A DNA stretch of 64,000 bases from Thiomonas bhubaneswarensis (GCF_001418255.1 NZ_LIPV01000008.1:1-64000); one strand, 5' to 3'; shown: positions 45,510 to 56,321, counted from the first letter of the stretch. Numbers and translations are program-made. Notes: a model not told the origin generated them from the sequence alone.

Positions 45510-46847
45510 ATGACTGTCGATCACGCTCACCCTCCTTCCAACGACGCGCGCACGGCGCTGCGCGGCGACATCCTCTATTTCCTGCGCGATCCCGGCTGGA
45601 GCGAAGACGCCACCGGCGCGGTGCGCTTCGAGCCTGACGGCTGGTTGCTGATCGATCAGGGGAGGGTGGTCGCGGTACGCGCGGCCGACGAACCGCCCGA
45701 TTCGAGCTGGGCGCGGCAAGACTGGCGCGGCCATCTGGTGATGCCGGGTTTCATCGATCCGCATGTGCACGCGCCGCAGCTCGATGTCATCGCCTCCTAC
45801 GGCGCGGCGCTGCTCGACTGGCTGGAGCGCTACACCTTTCCCGCCGAGGCGCGCTACGCCGACGCCGGGCAGAGTCGCCTGGGCGCCGAGCGTTTTCTTA
45901 ACGCGCTGCTGGCGCACGGCACCACCTCGGCGCTGGTGTTCGCCACGGTGCACAAGATCAGCAGCGAGGCGCTGTTCGAGGCAGGCCGTCAACTCGGCAT
46001 GCGGCTCATCATCGGCAAGGTGCTGATGGACAGCAACTGTCCGGCCGATCTGCGCGATGACATCGCCCAAGCCGAGCAGGACTGCATCGAGCTGATCGAG
46101 CGCTGGCACGGTGTCGATCGCCTGGCCTATGCCGTGACGCCGCGTTTCGCCGCCACCAGCAGCGACGCGCAACTGGCCATGGCCGGTGGTCTGCTGCAGC
46201 GCTATGCAGGGCGCGCAGGTGGCCTCTACATGCAGACGCATGTGGCCGAGAACCGCGACGAAGTGCGGTGGATCGCCGAGCTGTTTCCCGACAGCCGCAG
46301 CTACCTCGACGTCTACGACCGCCACGGCCTGCTCACCCGCCGCAGCGTGCTGGCGCACGGCATCTGGCTCGACGACGCGGACCGCGCTCGCATGGCGCAG
46401 ACCGGCAGCAGCATCGCCTTCTCGCCTTCGTCCAACCTGTTTCTGGGCAGTGGTCTGTTCGACTGGGCCAAGGCCGAAGCCGCCGGGGTGGGCGTGGCCC
46501 CGGCGAGCGACGTGGGCGGCGGCACCAGTCTGTGCCAGTTGCGCACCCTGGCCGATGGCTACAAGGTGCTCGCGCTCCAAGGCCAGCGCATGACGGCCTG
46601 GCAGGGGCTTTACGCCGCCACCCGGGGCGCGGCACGCGCCCTCGATCTGGAGCACGAGATCGGCCACTTCGCGCCCGGTACCGCGGCGGACGTGGTGGTG
46701 TGGCGCTGGGCCGAAGGCGCGGTGCAGCAGCGGCGCCAGGAGATGGCACGCAGCTTGCATGAGCGTTTGTTCGCGTGGATGATGCTGGCGGACGAGCGCA
46801 ATGTCGCGGCTGCTTACATCGGCGGGCGGTTGCGCTATCGACCGTGA
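45510..46847 (+). CDS. guaD: Guanine deaminase
   Basis: Converts guanine to xanthine and ammonia. The 445-residue amidohydrolase has the metal motif PGFIDPHVHAPQ near residue 88, then the substrate segment LLDWLERYTFPAEARY characteristic of GuaD, HVAENRDEV, VLAHGIWLDDADRARMA and ASDVGGGTSLCQLRTL. These separate it from cytosine deaminase and other relatives. Xanthine would be oxidised by the XdhAB encoded nearby. It follows the permease gene by nine bases. Confidence 0.95.
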   Translation: MTVDHAHPPSNDARTALRGDILYFLRDPGWSEDATGAVRFEPDGWLLIDQGRVVAVRAADEPPDSSWARQDWRGHLVMPGFIDPHVHAPQLDVIASYGAALLDWLERYTFPAEARYADAGQSRLGAERFLNALLAHGTTSALVFATVHKISSEALFEAGRQLGMRLIIGKVLMDSNCPADLRDDIAQAEQDCIELIERWHGVDRLAYAVTPRFAATSSDAQLAMAGGLLQRYAGRAGGLYMQTHVAENRDEVRWIAELFPDSRSYLDVYDRHGLLTRRSVLAHGIWLDDADRARMAQTGSSIAFSPSSNLFLGSGLFDWAKAEAAGVGVAPASDVGGGTSLCQLRTLADGYKVLALQGQRMTAWQGLYAATRGAARALDLEHEIGHFAPGTAADVVVWRWAEGAVQQRRQEMARSLHERLFAWMMLADERNVAAAYIGGRLRYRP

Positions 46848-46943
46848 GCCGTTTAGGGGTGGGGCAGCATTCGCGTGCAGTCAGGTGTAGGACAATCCTT
46901 CACTTCGTTGCTTCGCATCACACGGCTTCCCTCTGTTTCCCTC

Positions 46944-48488
46944 ATGCGGCTCGCGCTCGAACACATCAGCAAGTCCTATCCCGGCGTCAAGGCGAACGAC
47001 GACATCAGCCTGAGCGTGCAGCCCGGGGAAATTCACGCCGTGCTGGGCGAAAACGGTGCGGGCAAGTCCACGCTGATGAAAATCATCTATGGCGCGGTGC
47101 AGCCCGATGCCGGGAGAATCGTCTGGAACGGCACGCCTGTTCGCATGAAAAACCCCGGCATGGCCCGCGAACTGGGCATCGCCATGGTGTATCAGCACTT
47201 CTCGCTGTTCGATACCCTCACGGCGGCCGAGAACATCTGGCTGGGACTGGGGCGCGGCATCAGCCTGTCCGAGGTGGAGACCCGCATCGACGCCATTGCG
47301 GCCCGCTACGGCCTGGACTGCGCGCCGCGTCGCCCGGTGCACACCCTGTCGGTCGGCGAGCGTCAGCGGGTGGAGATCATCCGCTGCCTGCTGGCCGATC
47401 CCAAGCTGCTCATCCTCGACGAGCCCACTTCGGTGCTCACGCCGCAGGCCGTCGAAAAGCTGTTTGTCGTCTTGCGCCAGCTCGCCGCAGACGGCTGCAG
47501 CATTCTCTACATCAGCCACAAGCTCGACGAGATTCGCAACCTTTGTCACAACTGCACCGTGCTGCGCGGCGGGCGGGTGAGCGGCCGGGTCGATCCTGCG
47601 CAGGAGACCGAGGCCAGCCTGTCGCGGCTGATGATCGGCGCCGATCCGCCCGCACTCCAGCACCGGCCGTCGCAACTCGGTGAGGTGCTGTTGAAGGTGG
47701 ATGATCTGAACCTGCCGGGCGATGGCGAATTCAGCGTGGCCATAGCCCAGCTCTCGCTGCAGGTGCGCGGCGGGGAAATCCTGGGCATTGCCGGGGTGTC
47801 GGGCAATGGTCAGCAGGAATTGCTCGCCGCGCTGTCGGGTGAGGACACGCGCGCGCGGGCCGCTGCCGTGCAACTGGCGGGCGAGCCCGTGGGCACGCTC
47901 GGGCCGGGTGAGCGGCGCAAGCGCGGGTTGCATTTCATTCCGGAAGAACGTCTGGGAAGGGCGACGGTGCCGGTGATGTCGCTGGAGCAGAACATGCTGC
48001 TGACCGCGCGTCCCGCCGAGGTGACGCGCCACGGCCTGATCCGGCGCCAGACCCTGCGCGAGCAGGCGCGGGCGGTGATCGAGCGTTTCGGCGTCAAGGC
48101 CGCAGGCCCGCAGGCTGCGGCGCGCAGCCTGTCGGGCGGCAATCTGCAGAAATACATCGTGGGGCGAGAAATCCTCGGCAAGCCGCGCGTGCTCATCGTG
48201 TCGCAGCCGACCTGGGGGGTGGACGTGGGCGCGGCAGCGCAGATCCGCGCCGAGCTGCTGGCCCTGCGCGATGCGGGGTGCGCCGTGCTGGTCATCTCGG
48301 AAGAACTCGACGAACTGTTCGAGATCGCCGACCGTCTTCAGGTCATCGCCCGCGGCAAGCTGTCGCCCTCCATCGCCCGCACCGAGGCGACGGTCGAGCA
48401 GATCGGGGTCTGGATGAGCGGGCTGTGGCCGCAGGCGGCCCCCGGCGCAACGCCAGCCAACTCGGAGGTGAGCCATGCTGCGGCTTGA
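46944..48488 (+). CDS. Nucleoside/purine ABC importer, ATP-binding protein
   Basis: A 514-residue tandem ATPase of the sugar/nucleoside type. The first domain has Walker A GENGAGKST, signature LSVGERQRVEI and Walker B LLILDEPTSVLTPQ. The second has a degenerate P-loop (GVSGNGQQELL) with signature LSGGNLQKYIVGRE and VLIVSQPTWGVDVGA, the usual YufO-type pattern. The frame extends to a GTG at 46875, but the domain begins at MRLALEHISKSYPG. The permease gene overlaps its end by 14 bases. With the two permeases and the BMP protein it forms a complete importer. Confidence 0.93.
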   Translation: MRLALEHISKSYPGVKANDDISLSVQPGEIHAVLGENGAGKSTLMKIIYGAVQPDAGRIVWNGTPVRMKNPGMARELGIAMVYQHFSLFDTLTAAENIWLGLGRGISLSEVETRIDAIAARYGLDCAPRRPVHTLSVGERQRVEIIRCLLADPKLLILDEPTSVLTPQAVEKLFVVLRQLAADGCSILYISHKLDEIRNLCHNCTVLRGGRVSGRVDPAQETEASLSRLMIGADPPALQHRPSQLGEVLLKVDDLNLPGDGEFSVAIAQLSLQVRGGEILGIAGVSGNGQQELLAALSGEDTRARAAAVQLAGEPVGTLGPGERRKRGLHFIPEERLGRATVPVMSLEQNMLLTARPAEVTRHGLIRRQTLREQARAVIERFGVKAAGPQAAARSLSGGNLQKYIVGREILGKPRVLIVSQPTWGVDVGAAAQIRAELLALRDAGCAVLVISEELDELFEIADRLQVIARGKLSPSIARTEATVEQIGVWMSGLWPQAAPGATPANSEVSHAAA

Positions 48489-49530
48489 GCCCCGAGGCGT
48501 GCCGTCGAGAGTCATGGTGTGGCTGTCGCCGCTGCTGGCGCTGGCGATCACGCTGGCTTTCGGCGTGGCCATCTTTCTGGCCATGGGCAAGAACCCGCTG
48601 CACGGCCTGAGCATGTTCTTCTGGGAGCCGATCAAGAGCGCCTACAACCTGTCGGAGCTGGCGCTCAAGGCCAGCCCGCTCATCCTCATCGGCCTGGGGC
48701 TGGCGGCCTGCTATCGCAGCAATGTCTGGAACATCGGCGCCGAAGGGCAATACATCGTCGGCGCGATTTTCGGCGGCGGCGTCGCTCTGCTGGCTGGCGA
48801 CAACACCCCGCACGCCATCGTGCTGCCCATTCTGTTGGCGGGTGTGCTGGGCGGCATGGTGTGGGCGGCGCTGGTGGCTCTGCTGCGCGACTGGTTCAAC
48901 GCCAACGAAATCCTGGTGAGCCTGATGCTGGTCTATGTCGCGCAATACCTGCTCGACTACTTGGTGTACGGCCCGTGGAAAGACCCCGAGGGCTACAACT
49001 TCCCGCAGACCAAGATGTTCGCCGACCCAACCCTGCTGGGCCATCTGATCGAGGGCACGCGGCTGAACTGGGGCTTTCCGATCGCGCTGGTTGCCGTAGG
49101 GCTGGTGTGGGTGTTTCTGTTTCGCAGCGTGCAGGGTTTTCGGCTGCAGGTGGGCGGGCTGGCGCCTGGGGCTGCGCGCTACGCCGGGTATTCGTCGCGC
49201 AGGGCGCTGTGGACGGTGCTGTTGATGTCGGGCGGCTTCGCCGGTCTGGCCGGCGCTCTCGATGCCATCGGCCCGCTGCAGCAGCTCACGCCTCAGGTGT
49301 CGCAGGGCTACGGCTTCGCCGCCATCATCGTGGCCTTCGTCGGTCGCCTCAATCCGGTGGGCATCGTGCTGTCAGGCGCGCTGATGGCGATGTTCTACAT
49401 CGGCGGCGAGCTGGCGCAGTCGCGCCTGGGTCTGCCCAATGCGATGACGGGCGTGTTTCAGGGCCTGCTGCTGTTCTCGCTGCTGGCCTGCGACACCTTG
49501 ATCTACCACCGCATCCGCTTCAAACGCTGA
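48475..49530 (+). CDS. Nucleoside/purine ABC importer, permease 1
   Basis: A 351-residue inner-membrane protein of the BPD_transp_2 family with about nine hydrophobic segments. YRSNVWNIGAEGQYIVGAIFG near residue 80 and FNANEILVSLMLVYVAQYLLDY around 140 match YufP-type nucleoside permeases, as does QVSQGYGFAAIIVAFVGRLNP near 275. Overlaps the ATPase gene by 14 bases, so translation is coupled. Nucleosides are the known substrates of most relatives, but purine bases remain possible. Confidence 0.93.
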   Translation: MLRLEPRGVPSRVMVWLSPLLALAITLAFGVAIFLAMGKNPLHGLSMFFWEPIKSAYNLSELALKASPLILIGLGLAACYRSNVWNIGAEGQYIVGAIFGGGVALLAGDNTPHAIVLPILLAGVLGGMVWAALVALLRDWFNANEILVSLMLVYVAQYLLDYLVYGPWKDPEGYNFPQTKMFADPTLLGHLIEGTRLNWGFPIALVAVGLVWVFLFRSVQGFRLQVGGLAPGAARYAGYSSRRALWTVLLMSGGFAGLAGALDAIGPLQQLTPQVSQGYGFAAIIVAFVGRLNPVGIVLSGALMAMFYIGGELAQSRLGLPNAMTGVFQGLLLFSLLACDTLIYHRIRFKR

Positions 49531-49542
49531 AGGACCTCGAGC

Positions 49543-50463
49543 ATGGACATGGCAGCATCGCTGATCGCTACCACCCTGAGTGCAGGCACGCCCTTGGCGC
49601 TGGCCTCGCTCGGGCTGTTGATCAACGAAAAATCGGGCGTGGTCAACCTCGGCGCCGAAGGCATGATGCTGATGGCCGCGGTCATCGGCTTTGCCGTAGC
49701 CTTGCATACGGGAAATCAGTGGATGGCCTTCGGGGCTGGCGCTCTGGCCGGGGCCTTGCTGGCGGGGGCGCTGGGCCTGCTGGTGATCTGGCTGAACACC
49801 AATCAATACGCCACCGGCCTGGCGCTCACGCTGTTCGGCGCAGGGCTGTCCGCCTTCATCGGCATCGACTATGTGGGCAAGACGTTGCCCAACTTCGGGC
49901 CGTTGAACATTCCGGTGCTGAGCCAGCTTCCCTTTTTCGGCCCGGCGCTGTTTCACCACCATCTCATGGTGTACCTGACCATCGTGCTGGCAGTCGGCCT
50001 GATCTGGTTCTTCGACCGCACCCGTGCCGGGCTGGTGCTGCGCGCGGTGGGCGAATCGCCGGAATCGGCGCATGCGCTGGGCTATCCGGTGCGGCGCATC
50101 CGTTTGCTCGCCCTGATGTGCGGCGGGGCGCTGGTGGGCGTGGCCGGGGCCTATCTCTCGGTGATCTACACGCCCCTGTGGGTGCAGGGCATGACGGCCG
50201 GACGGGGCTGGATCGCGCTGGCGCTGACCACCTTCGCCACCTGGCGCCCGGCGCGCGTGCTGCTGGGCGCCTATCTTTTCGGCGGCGTGACCATGCTGCA
50301 GTTTTTCTTTCAGGGCAGCGGCGTGCAGGTGCCGTCGCAGTTCCTGTCGATGCTGCCCTACATCGCCACCATCGTGGTGCTGGCGCTGATGTCGCGCAAC
50401 CCGCTGTGGATACGCATCAACATGCCATCGTCCATCGGCAAGCCGTTCACCCCCGGGGGATGA
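49543..50463 (+). CDS. Nucleoside/purine ABC importer, permease 2
   Basis: A 306-residue membrane protein, YufQ-like. LINEKSGVVNLGAEGMMLMAA near residue 25 and the region AVGESPESAHALGYPVRRIR near 170 are conserved in this partner permease, and GAYLSVIYTPLWVQGMTAGRGWIALA near 205 is typical. It follows permease 1 by 12 bases with AAGGA upstream of the ATG. The BMP gene begins 58 bases later behind its own promoter element. Confidence 0.92.
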   Translation: MDMAASLIATTLSAGTPLALASLGLLINEKSGVVNLGAEGMMLMAAVIGFAVALHTGNQWMAFGAGALAGALLAGALGLLVIWLNTNQYATGLALTLFGAGLSAFIGIDYVGKTLPNFGPLNIPVLSQLPFFGPALFHHHLMVYLTIVLAVGLIWFFDRTRAGLVLRAVGESPESAHALGYPVRRIRLLALMCGGALVGVAGAYLSVIYTPLWVQGMTAGRGWIALALTTFATWRPARVLLGAYLFGGVTMLQFFFQGSGVQVPSQFLSMLPYIATIVVLALMSRNPLWIRINMPSSIGKPFTPGG

Positions 50464-50482
50464 GTCCTCCGGTAGGCACGAT

Positions 50483-50494
50483 TTTTGTATACAG
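50483..50494. promoter_or_regulatory. Candidate purine operator before BMP gene
   Basis: TTTTGTATACAG, the exact reverse complement of the element at 43124-43135, with the palindrome TGTATACA at 50486-50493. It lies 27 bases before the BMP start and about 14 before its ribosome binding site TTTAGGAGG, hence across a probable promoter. It implies that the binding protein can be made separately from the permease operon. Confidence 0.6.
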
Positions 50495-50521
50495 TTTCGT
50501 ATTACTTTTTAGGAGGACTCC

Positions 50522-51616
50522 ATGTTCAAAACTCTTTTGAAGAAGCCCCTGGTGGCGCTGGCGGCGGTCGCCAGCGTGTTGGCGATGGCGACCGCGCCAG
50601 CGCATGCGGCCGATCCGCTGAAGGTCGGCTTTATTTACGTCGGCCCGGTGGGCGATGCCGGCTGGAGCTACGCCCACAACCAGGCGCGACTGGCGCTGCA
50701 GGCCAAGTTCGGCGACAAGATCAAGACCCAGTTCGTCGAGAGCGTGCCCGAAGGACCCGACGCGGCGCGCGTGCTCCGCGACCTGGCGCAGCAGGGCGAC
50801 GGACTGATTTTCGCCACCAGTTTTGGTTACATGGAGTCGGTGCTGCGCGTGGCCAAGGACTTCCCCAACGTCAAGTTCGAGCACGCCACGGGTTACAAGA
50901 CGGCGAAAAACGTCGGCACCTACGACGCCCGCACCTACGAGGGTGCGTATCTGGCTGGGGTGATCGCCGGTGGCGTGACCAAGACCAATGTGCTCGGCGT
51001 GGTCGGCTCGGTGCCCATTCCCGAAGTGATCCGCAACATCGACTCGTTCACCCTGGGTGCGCAGTCGGTCAACCCCAAGATCACGACCAAGGTCGTCTGG
51101 GTGAACAAGTGGTTCGATCCGCCGAAGGAAACCGAAGCGGCCACCTCGCTCATCAATCAAGGCGCCGACGTGCTGTTCCAGAACACCGACTCGCCCGCCG
51201 TGCTGCAGACCGCGGCGAAAATGGGCAAATACGGCTTCGGCTGGGACAGCAATATGGCCAAGTTCGGCGGCAAGGCGCATTTGGCTTCGGCCACCATCAA
51301 CTGGGCGCCACTCTATGAAATGCTGACCGACGAGGTGCTCAAGGGAACCTGGAAGCCGGCGCAATACTGGTGGGGCATGAAGCACGACACCATTCAGTTG
51401 CAGGACATCAGCCCTGCCGTGCCCGAGTCGCTGAAAAAGACCGTGCTGGAACGCGAGGCGGGTCTGAAGAACGGCACCTTCAACATCTGGAAGGGCCCCA
51501 TCGTCGATCAGTCGGGCAAGACCGTGGTCGCTGCGGGCCAGGTGGCCGACGACAAGTTCCTCCACGGCATCACCTTCTACGTCAAGGGTGTGGAAGGCAA
51601 GGTGCCCGGGCAGTAA
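50522..51616 (+). CDS. BMP-family substrate-binding protein
   Basis: A 364-residue periplasmic protein of the basic membrane protein (BMP/PnrA) family. The signal peptide ends in AHA before ADPLKVGFIYVGPVGDAGWS; there is no lipobox, so it is soluble rather than anchored. GDGLIFATSFGYMES, YDARTYEGAYLAGVIAG and DVLFQNTDSPAVLQTA follow the BMP pattern. PnrA-type members bind purine nucleosides. It has an excellent AGGAGG and its own operator-like element, so it may be made in excess of the membrane parts. A terminator follows 18 bases after the stop. Confidence 0.93.
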   Translation: MFKTLLKKPLVALAAVASVLAMATAPAHAADPLKVGFIYVGPVGDAGWSYAHNQARLALQAKFGDKIKTQFVESVPEGPDAARVLRDLAQQGDGLIFATSFGYMESVLRVAKDFPNVKFEHATGYKTAKNVGTYDARTYEGAYLAGVIAGGVTKTNVLGVVGSVPIPEVIRNIDSFTLGAQSVNPKITTKVVWVNKWFDPPKETEAATSLINQGADVLFQNTDSPAVLQTAAKMGKYGFGWDSNMAKFGGKAHLASATINWAPLYEMLTDEVLKGTWKPAQYWWGMKHDTIQLQDISPAVPESLKKTVLEREAGLKNGTFNIWKGPIVDQSGKTVVAAGQVADDKFLHGITFYVKGVEGKVPGQ

Positions 51617-51634
51617 GCAGAGTCGACTTCCCCT

Positions 51635-51676
51635 GAAGCCGGGCCGTTTGCTGCATGCACCGGCCCGGCTTCTTCA
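51635..51676. terminator. Bidirectional terminator between BMP and pirin genes
   Basis: GAAGCCGGGCC and GGCCCGGCTTC form an 11-base stem with a 16-base loop, followed by TTCATT on the plus strand. It lies between the convergent BMP gene and the pirin gene (stop at 51678) and may serve both. Confidence 0.65.
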
Positions 51677-51677
51677 T

Positions 51678-52379
51678 TCAGGGCGCTGCATCGACCAGCA
51701 CGACTTCTGCGTCGTCGATGGCCGTCACGCGCAACACCGTTTCATCGCGAATGGCAGCGCCATCGCGCGGGTTCAGCCCCACGCCGTTGACCTCGACTCT
51801 GCCTTTGGCCGGGACGAGATAGGCCATGCGACCCGCGCCCAGGGAGTATTCGGTCGAGTCGCCCGCCTTGAGGGTGGCACCCAGCACTCTGGCCTCGGCG
51901 CGGATCGGCAGCGCCTCGGCATCGCCCGGCAGGCCGCTGGCCAGGGCGACGAAACGCCCTGTGCGCTCGCCTTTCGGAAAAGGTTTGGTGCCCCAGGACG
52001 GCGGCTCGCCGCGACGGTTGGGCAGAATCCAGATCTGAAAGATCGTGGTGGGTCCAGGTTCATGGTTGTATTCGGCATGGCGGATGCCGGTGCCCGCACT
52101 CATCACCTGGACGTCGCCCGCCTCGGTGCGACCGCGATGGCCCAGACTGTCTTCGTGGGTGATGGCGCCTTCGCGCACATAGGTGATGATTTCCATGTCC
52201 GCGTGCGGGTGCGGCGCGAAACCGGTCGAAGGAGCAATGGTGTCGTCGTTCCGGACGCGTAGCGCGCCCCAGTTCATCCGCGCAGGGTCGTGATAGCCGG
52301 CGAAGGAGAAATGGTGTCGCGTGTCCAGCCAGTCGAGGCGGTCACCGCCGAGTTTTTCAAGCGGTCTGCGTTCGATCAT
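51678..52379 (-). CDS. Pirin-family protein
   Basis: A 233-residue bicupin protein, YhaK-like. Metal ligands of the N-terminal cupin are visible in GFAPHPHADMEIITYV and RHAEYNH; the second cupin is degenerate. Relatives of this type act as quercetin 2,3-dioxygenases or redox-sensitive regulators, and the natural substrate is uncertain. The ATG at 52379 has AGGAG eight bases upstream; the in-frame extension to 52496 lacks support. It diverges from the adenine-deaminase-type gene with 138 bases between the starts. Confidence 0.9.
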   Translation of the reverse strand: MIERRPLEKLGGDRLDWLDTRHHFSFAGYHDPARMNWGALRVRNDDTIAPSTGFAPHPHADMEIITYVREGAITHEDSLGHRGRTEAGDVQVMSAGTGIRHAEYNHEPGPTTIFQIWILPNRRGEPPSWGTKPFPKGERTGRFVALASGLPGDAEALPIRAEARVLGATLKAGDSTEYSLGAGRMAYLVPAKGRVEVNGVGLNPRDGAAIRDETVLRVTAIDDAEVVLVDAAP

Positions 52380-52394
52380 GTCGTGCTCCTGTAG

Positions 52395-54145
<1,751 letters not shown>

Positions 54146-54219
54146 GGGGTTATCCCCACCTCCATCTAAGGATTGTCGCGCTGTAGCATCTGCTCACATT
54201 TCCAAGCGAGGAGACTGTG

Positions 54220-55209
54220 ATGTGGAATGAGAATCTGAAGTCTGAATTCCAGAGCCTCGCCCCGGGCCGCCCGGAGGGCGAGCTTTCCAGGCGCGAGTTC
54301 GTGCGCACCGCGCTTGGGGTGGGATTTGCCGCCGCGGCCGGGCCGGTGATGGCGCAGACCGTGGTGCAGACCCCGGCAGACGGACTGCTCGCGGGGGACG
54401 TGCAGATCGAATCCGGCGGGGAGAAGATTCCGGTCTATCGTGCACAACCCAAGGGCAAGACCGATCTTCCGGTGGTGCTGGTGGTGTCGGAAATCTTCGG
54501 GGTGCACGAGTACATCGCGGACGTCGCGCGGCGTTTCGCGCATCAGGGCTATCTCGCGCTTGCGCCCGATCTGTTCGTGCGGCAGGGCGACCCCATGGCC
54601 TACGGCAGCATTGCCGAAGTGATGAGCAAGGTCATCTCCAAGGTGCCTGATGCCCAGGTGCTGCAGGATCTCGATGCCTGCCGTACCTGGGCGCTGGCCA
54701 ACGGCGGCAAGGCCGGGCATGTGGGCATCACCGGGTTCTGCTGGGGCGGACGGTTCGTCTGGCTCTACTGCGCTCACGCCCCCGTGCAGGCGGGCGTGGC
54801 CTGGTATGGCCGACTGGTGGGCACGCCTTCGGAGCTGTCACCCAAGAACCCGGTGGACATCGCCCGCGATCTCAAGGCGCCGGTGCTCGGGCTTTACGGC
54901 GGCAAAGACCAGGGCATCACCCAGGAGTCCGTGGAGCAGATGCGCAAGGCGCTCGCCGCAGGCAGCGCCGCGGCCAAGGACTCGGAGATCGTGGTGTACC
55001 CCGACGCCGGTCACGGTTTTCACGCCGACTATCGGCCCAGCTACAACGCCAAAGACGCCGAGGACGGCTGGAAGCGTGCGCTGGCCTGGCTGCGCCAGCA
55101 TCAGGTGTCCACCATCGCCTCCGCCGAAGAACCGCCGCAGGATGGCATGTGCCAGACCGAACGAGGGTTTCCGCAGATCTTTCCGGTGGACAAGTTGCTC
55201 AGCGGTTAG
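54220..55209 (+). CDS. Dienelactone hydrolase-family protein, Tat-type signal
   Basis: A 329-residue hydrolase predicted to be exported folded. The signal has SRREFVRTALGVGFAAAAGP, where the twin-arginine motif S-R-R-E-F-V is followed by a hydrophobic run and VMAQ as cleavage region. The mature enzyme has the dienelactone hydrolase triad: Cys174 in GFCWGGR, Asp in LYGGKDQGI and His in GHGFHADYR, and the early Glu in SEIFGVHEY. ATG at 54220 chosen, one codon after a GTG, with GAGGAG upstream. The substrate is unknown; chlorocatechol genes are absent nearby. Confidence 0.9.
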   Translation: MWNENLKSEFQSLAPGRPEGELSRREFVRTALGVGFAAAAGPVMAQTVVQTPADGLLAGDVQIESGGEKIPVYRAQPKGKTDLPVVLVVSEIFGVHEYIADVARRFAHQGYLALAPDLFVRQGDPMAYGSIAEVMSKVISKVPDAQVLQDLDACRTWALANGGKAGHVGITGFCWGGRFVWLYCAHAPVQAGVAWYGRLVGTPSELSPKNPVDIARDLKAPVLGLYGGKDQGITQESVEQMRKALAAGSAAAKDSEIVVYPDAGHGFHADYRPSYNAKDAEDGWKRALAWLRQHQVSTIASAEEPPQDGMCQTERGFPQIFPVDKLLSG

Positions 55210-55240
55210 CGCCTATTCCTCAAGGCTGTACCTGCGGCTG

Positions 55241-55675
55241 TCAGCGAACCACGAGCACCGGCAGCTTGGAATGCGACAGCACCCGTGAGGTCTGGCTACC
55301 CAGCATGGCCGAGCTGAGGCCGCTGCGCCCGTGCGAGGCGATGATGATGGCGTCGCAACCCCGCTTATCCGCCGCAGCCAGCAGACCTCGCCACGCCTGG
55401 GCATCTTCCTCGACAACAGTGTCGCAGCTCAGCCCGGCGGCCTGCAGACGGTCGTGCATGCGTTGCAGAGCCGCGTTGGCTTGTTTGCGCACTTCCTCCT
55501 GCCATTGATCCATGCCCACGGGCATGACCTCGATGGCGCCGATGTAGGGGTAGAGGTCGATGACCGAACAAACCGTGATCTTGGACCCGAATTTTTTCCC
55601 CAGCTCGATGGCGTAGGGCAAAACCATTTCTGCAAGCTCGGAGCCGTCGGTGGACAGCAGGATGTGGTTGAACAT
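55241..55675 (-). CDS. Universal stress protein (UspA family) 1
   Basis: A 144-residue single Usp domain. ILLSTDGSELA at the start, HDRLQAAGL in the middle and IIIASHGRSGLSSAMLGS near the end follow the ATP-binding class pattern G-2X-G-9X-GS, with Ala in the first Gly position. KLPVLVV closes the domain. AAAAGGAGCACTCCC provides the ribosome binding site. A second Usp gene lies 72 bases upstream, and the pair probably arose by duplication. Confidence 0.94.
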   Translation of the reverse strand: MFNHILLSTDGSELAEMVLPYAIELGKKFGSKITVCSVIDLYPYIGAIEVMPVGMDQWQEEVRKQANAALQRMHDRLQAAGLSCDTVVEEDAQAWRGLLAAADKRGCDAIIIASHGRSGLSSAMLGSQTSRVLSHSKLPVLVVR

Positions 55676-55747
55676 GGGAGTGCTCCTTTTGATGAGTTGA
55701 TTGCGCAGGGCTGCCTGCCATGCGGCCTCGCAGCCCCGCTGTCTGAC

Positions 55748-56182
55748 TTAGCGCAGTACCAGCACCGGCACGGTGGAATGGGTCAGCAGCTTCTGGGTTT
55801 CGCTGCCCAGCAGCAAAGCCTGCACACCGCGGCGGCCATGCGAGGCGATGACCACCAGATCACAGCCCCGATCCTTGGCGACGTCGAGCATGGCCTTCCA
55901 GGGATGGATGTCCTCGGCAATGACCGGCTCGAACGGCACGGCGCCTGCGGCGCATGCGTCCTGGAGGGGTTTGAGGGCATCTTCGGCCAGCTTGGTCACG
56001 TGAACGCGGTATTGGTCTGCGGTGATGGGCACGCTCTCTGCCAGCCCGGAGTAGGGATAAGGATCGGTGACATTGAGGCCGACGACCGCAGCATTGCAGC
56101 TCTTGGCCAGCGCGACGGCATGAGGAATCACCTTGCTGCCGGTTTCAGAACCATCGGTGGGGACGAGAATTTTCTTGTACAT
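55748..56182 (-). CDS. Universal stress protein (UspA family) 2
   Basis: A 144-residue Usp domain similar in plan to its downstream neighbour: ILVPTDGSETGSKVIPHAV, then VVIASHGRRGVQALLLGSETQ with the ATP-binding signature and STVPVLVLR at the end. The open frame reaches 56413, but the ATG at 56182 follows AAGGAG and fits the family. An FNR-like palindrome at 56279-56292, 96 bases upstream, suggests induction when oxygen is low, as for Usp genes in pseudomonads. Confidence 0.94.
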   Translation of the reverse strand: MYKKILVPTDGSETGSKVIPHAVALAKSCNAAVVGLNVTDPYPYSGLAESVPITADQYRVHVTKLAEDALKPLQDACAAGAVPFEPVIAEDIHPWKAMLDVAKDRGCDLVVIASHGRRGVQALLLGSETQKLLTHSTVPVLVLR

Positions 56183-56278
56183 GGCGATCTCCTTATCGGG
56201 TGGGAAAACGGTTAAGGGATGAGGTTCGTCGAATCTCAACCACTGACCATATGCTGCTCCGCGAATGTATCGCGTGAC

Positions 56279-56292
56279 TTGTTGCAGATCAA
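56279..56292. promoter_or_regulatory. FNR/Anr-like site upstream of usp pair
   Basis: TTGTT-GCAG-ATCAA; read on the minus strand TTGAT-CTGC-AACAA. This matches the FNR/Anr consensus TTGAT-N4-ATCAA at nine of ten positions. It is 96 bases upstream of the nearer Usp start, a usual distance for an FNR-activated promoter with a leader. Confidence 0.45.
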
Positions 56293-56321
56293 AACGCACG
56301 GCCCCCCGGAGGGTGGGCAGG

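Noticed and set aside
44004-46760. Minus-strand frame of 918 codons
   Set aside because: Antisense to the purine permease and guanine deaminase genes, rich in His/Gly/Arg as expected of shadow frames in GC-rich DNA.
46881-50540. Long frames opposite or out of phase with the ABC importer genes
   Set aside because: The importer ATPase and permeases have complete family motifs; the alternatives do not.
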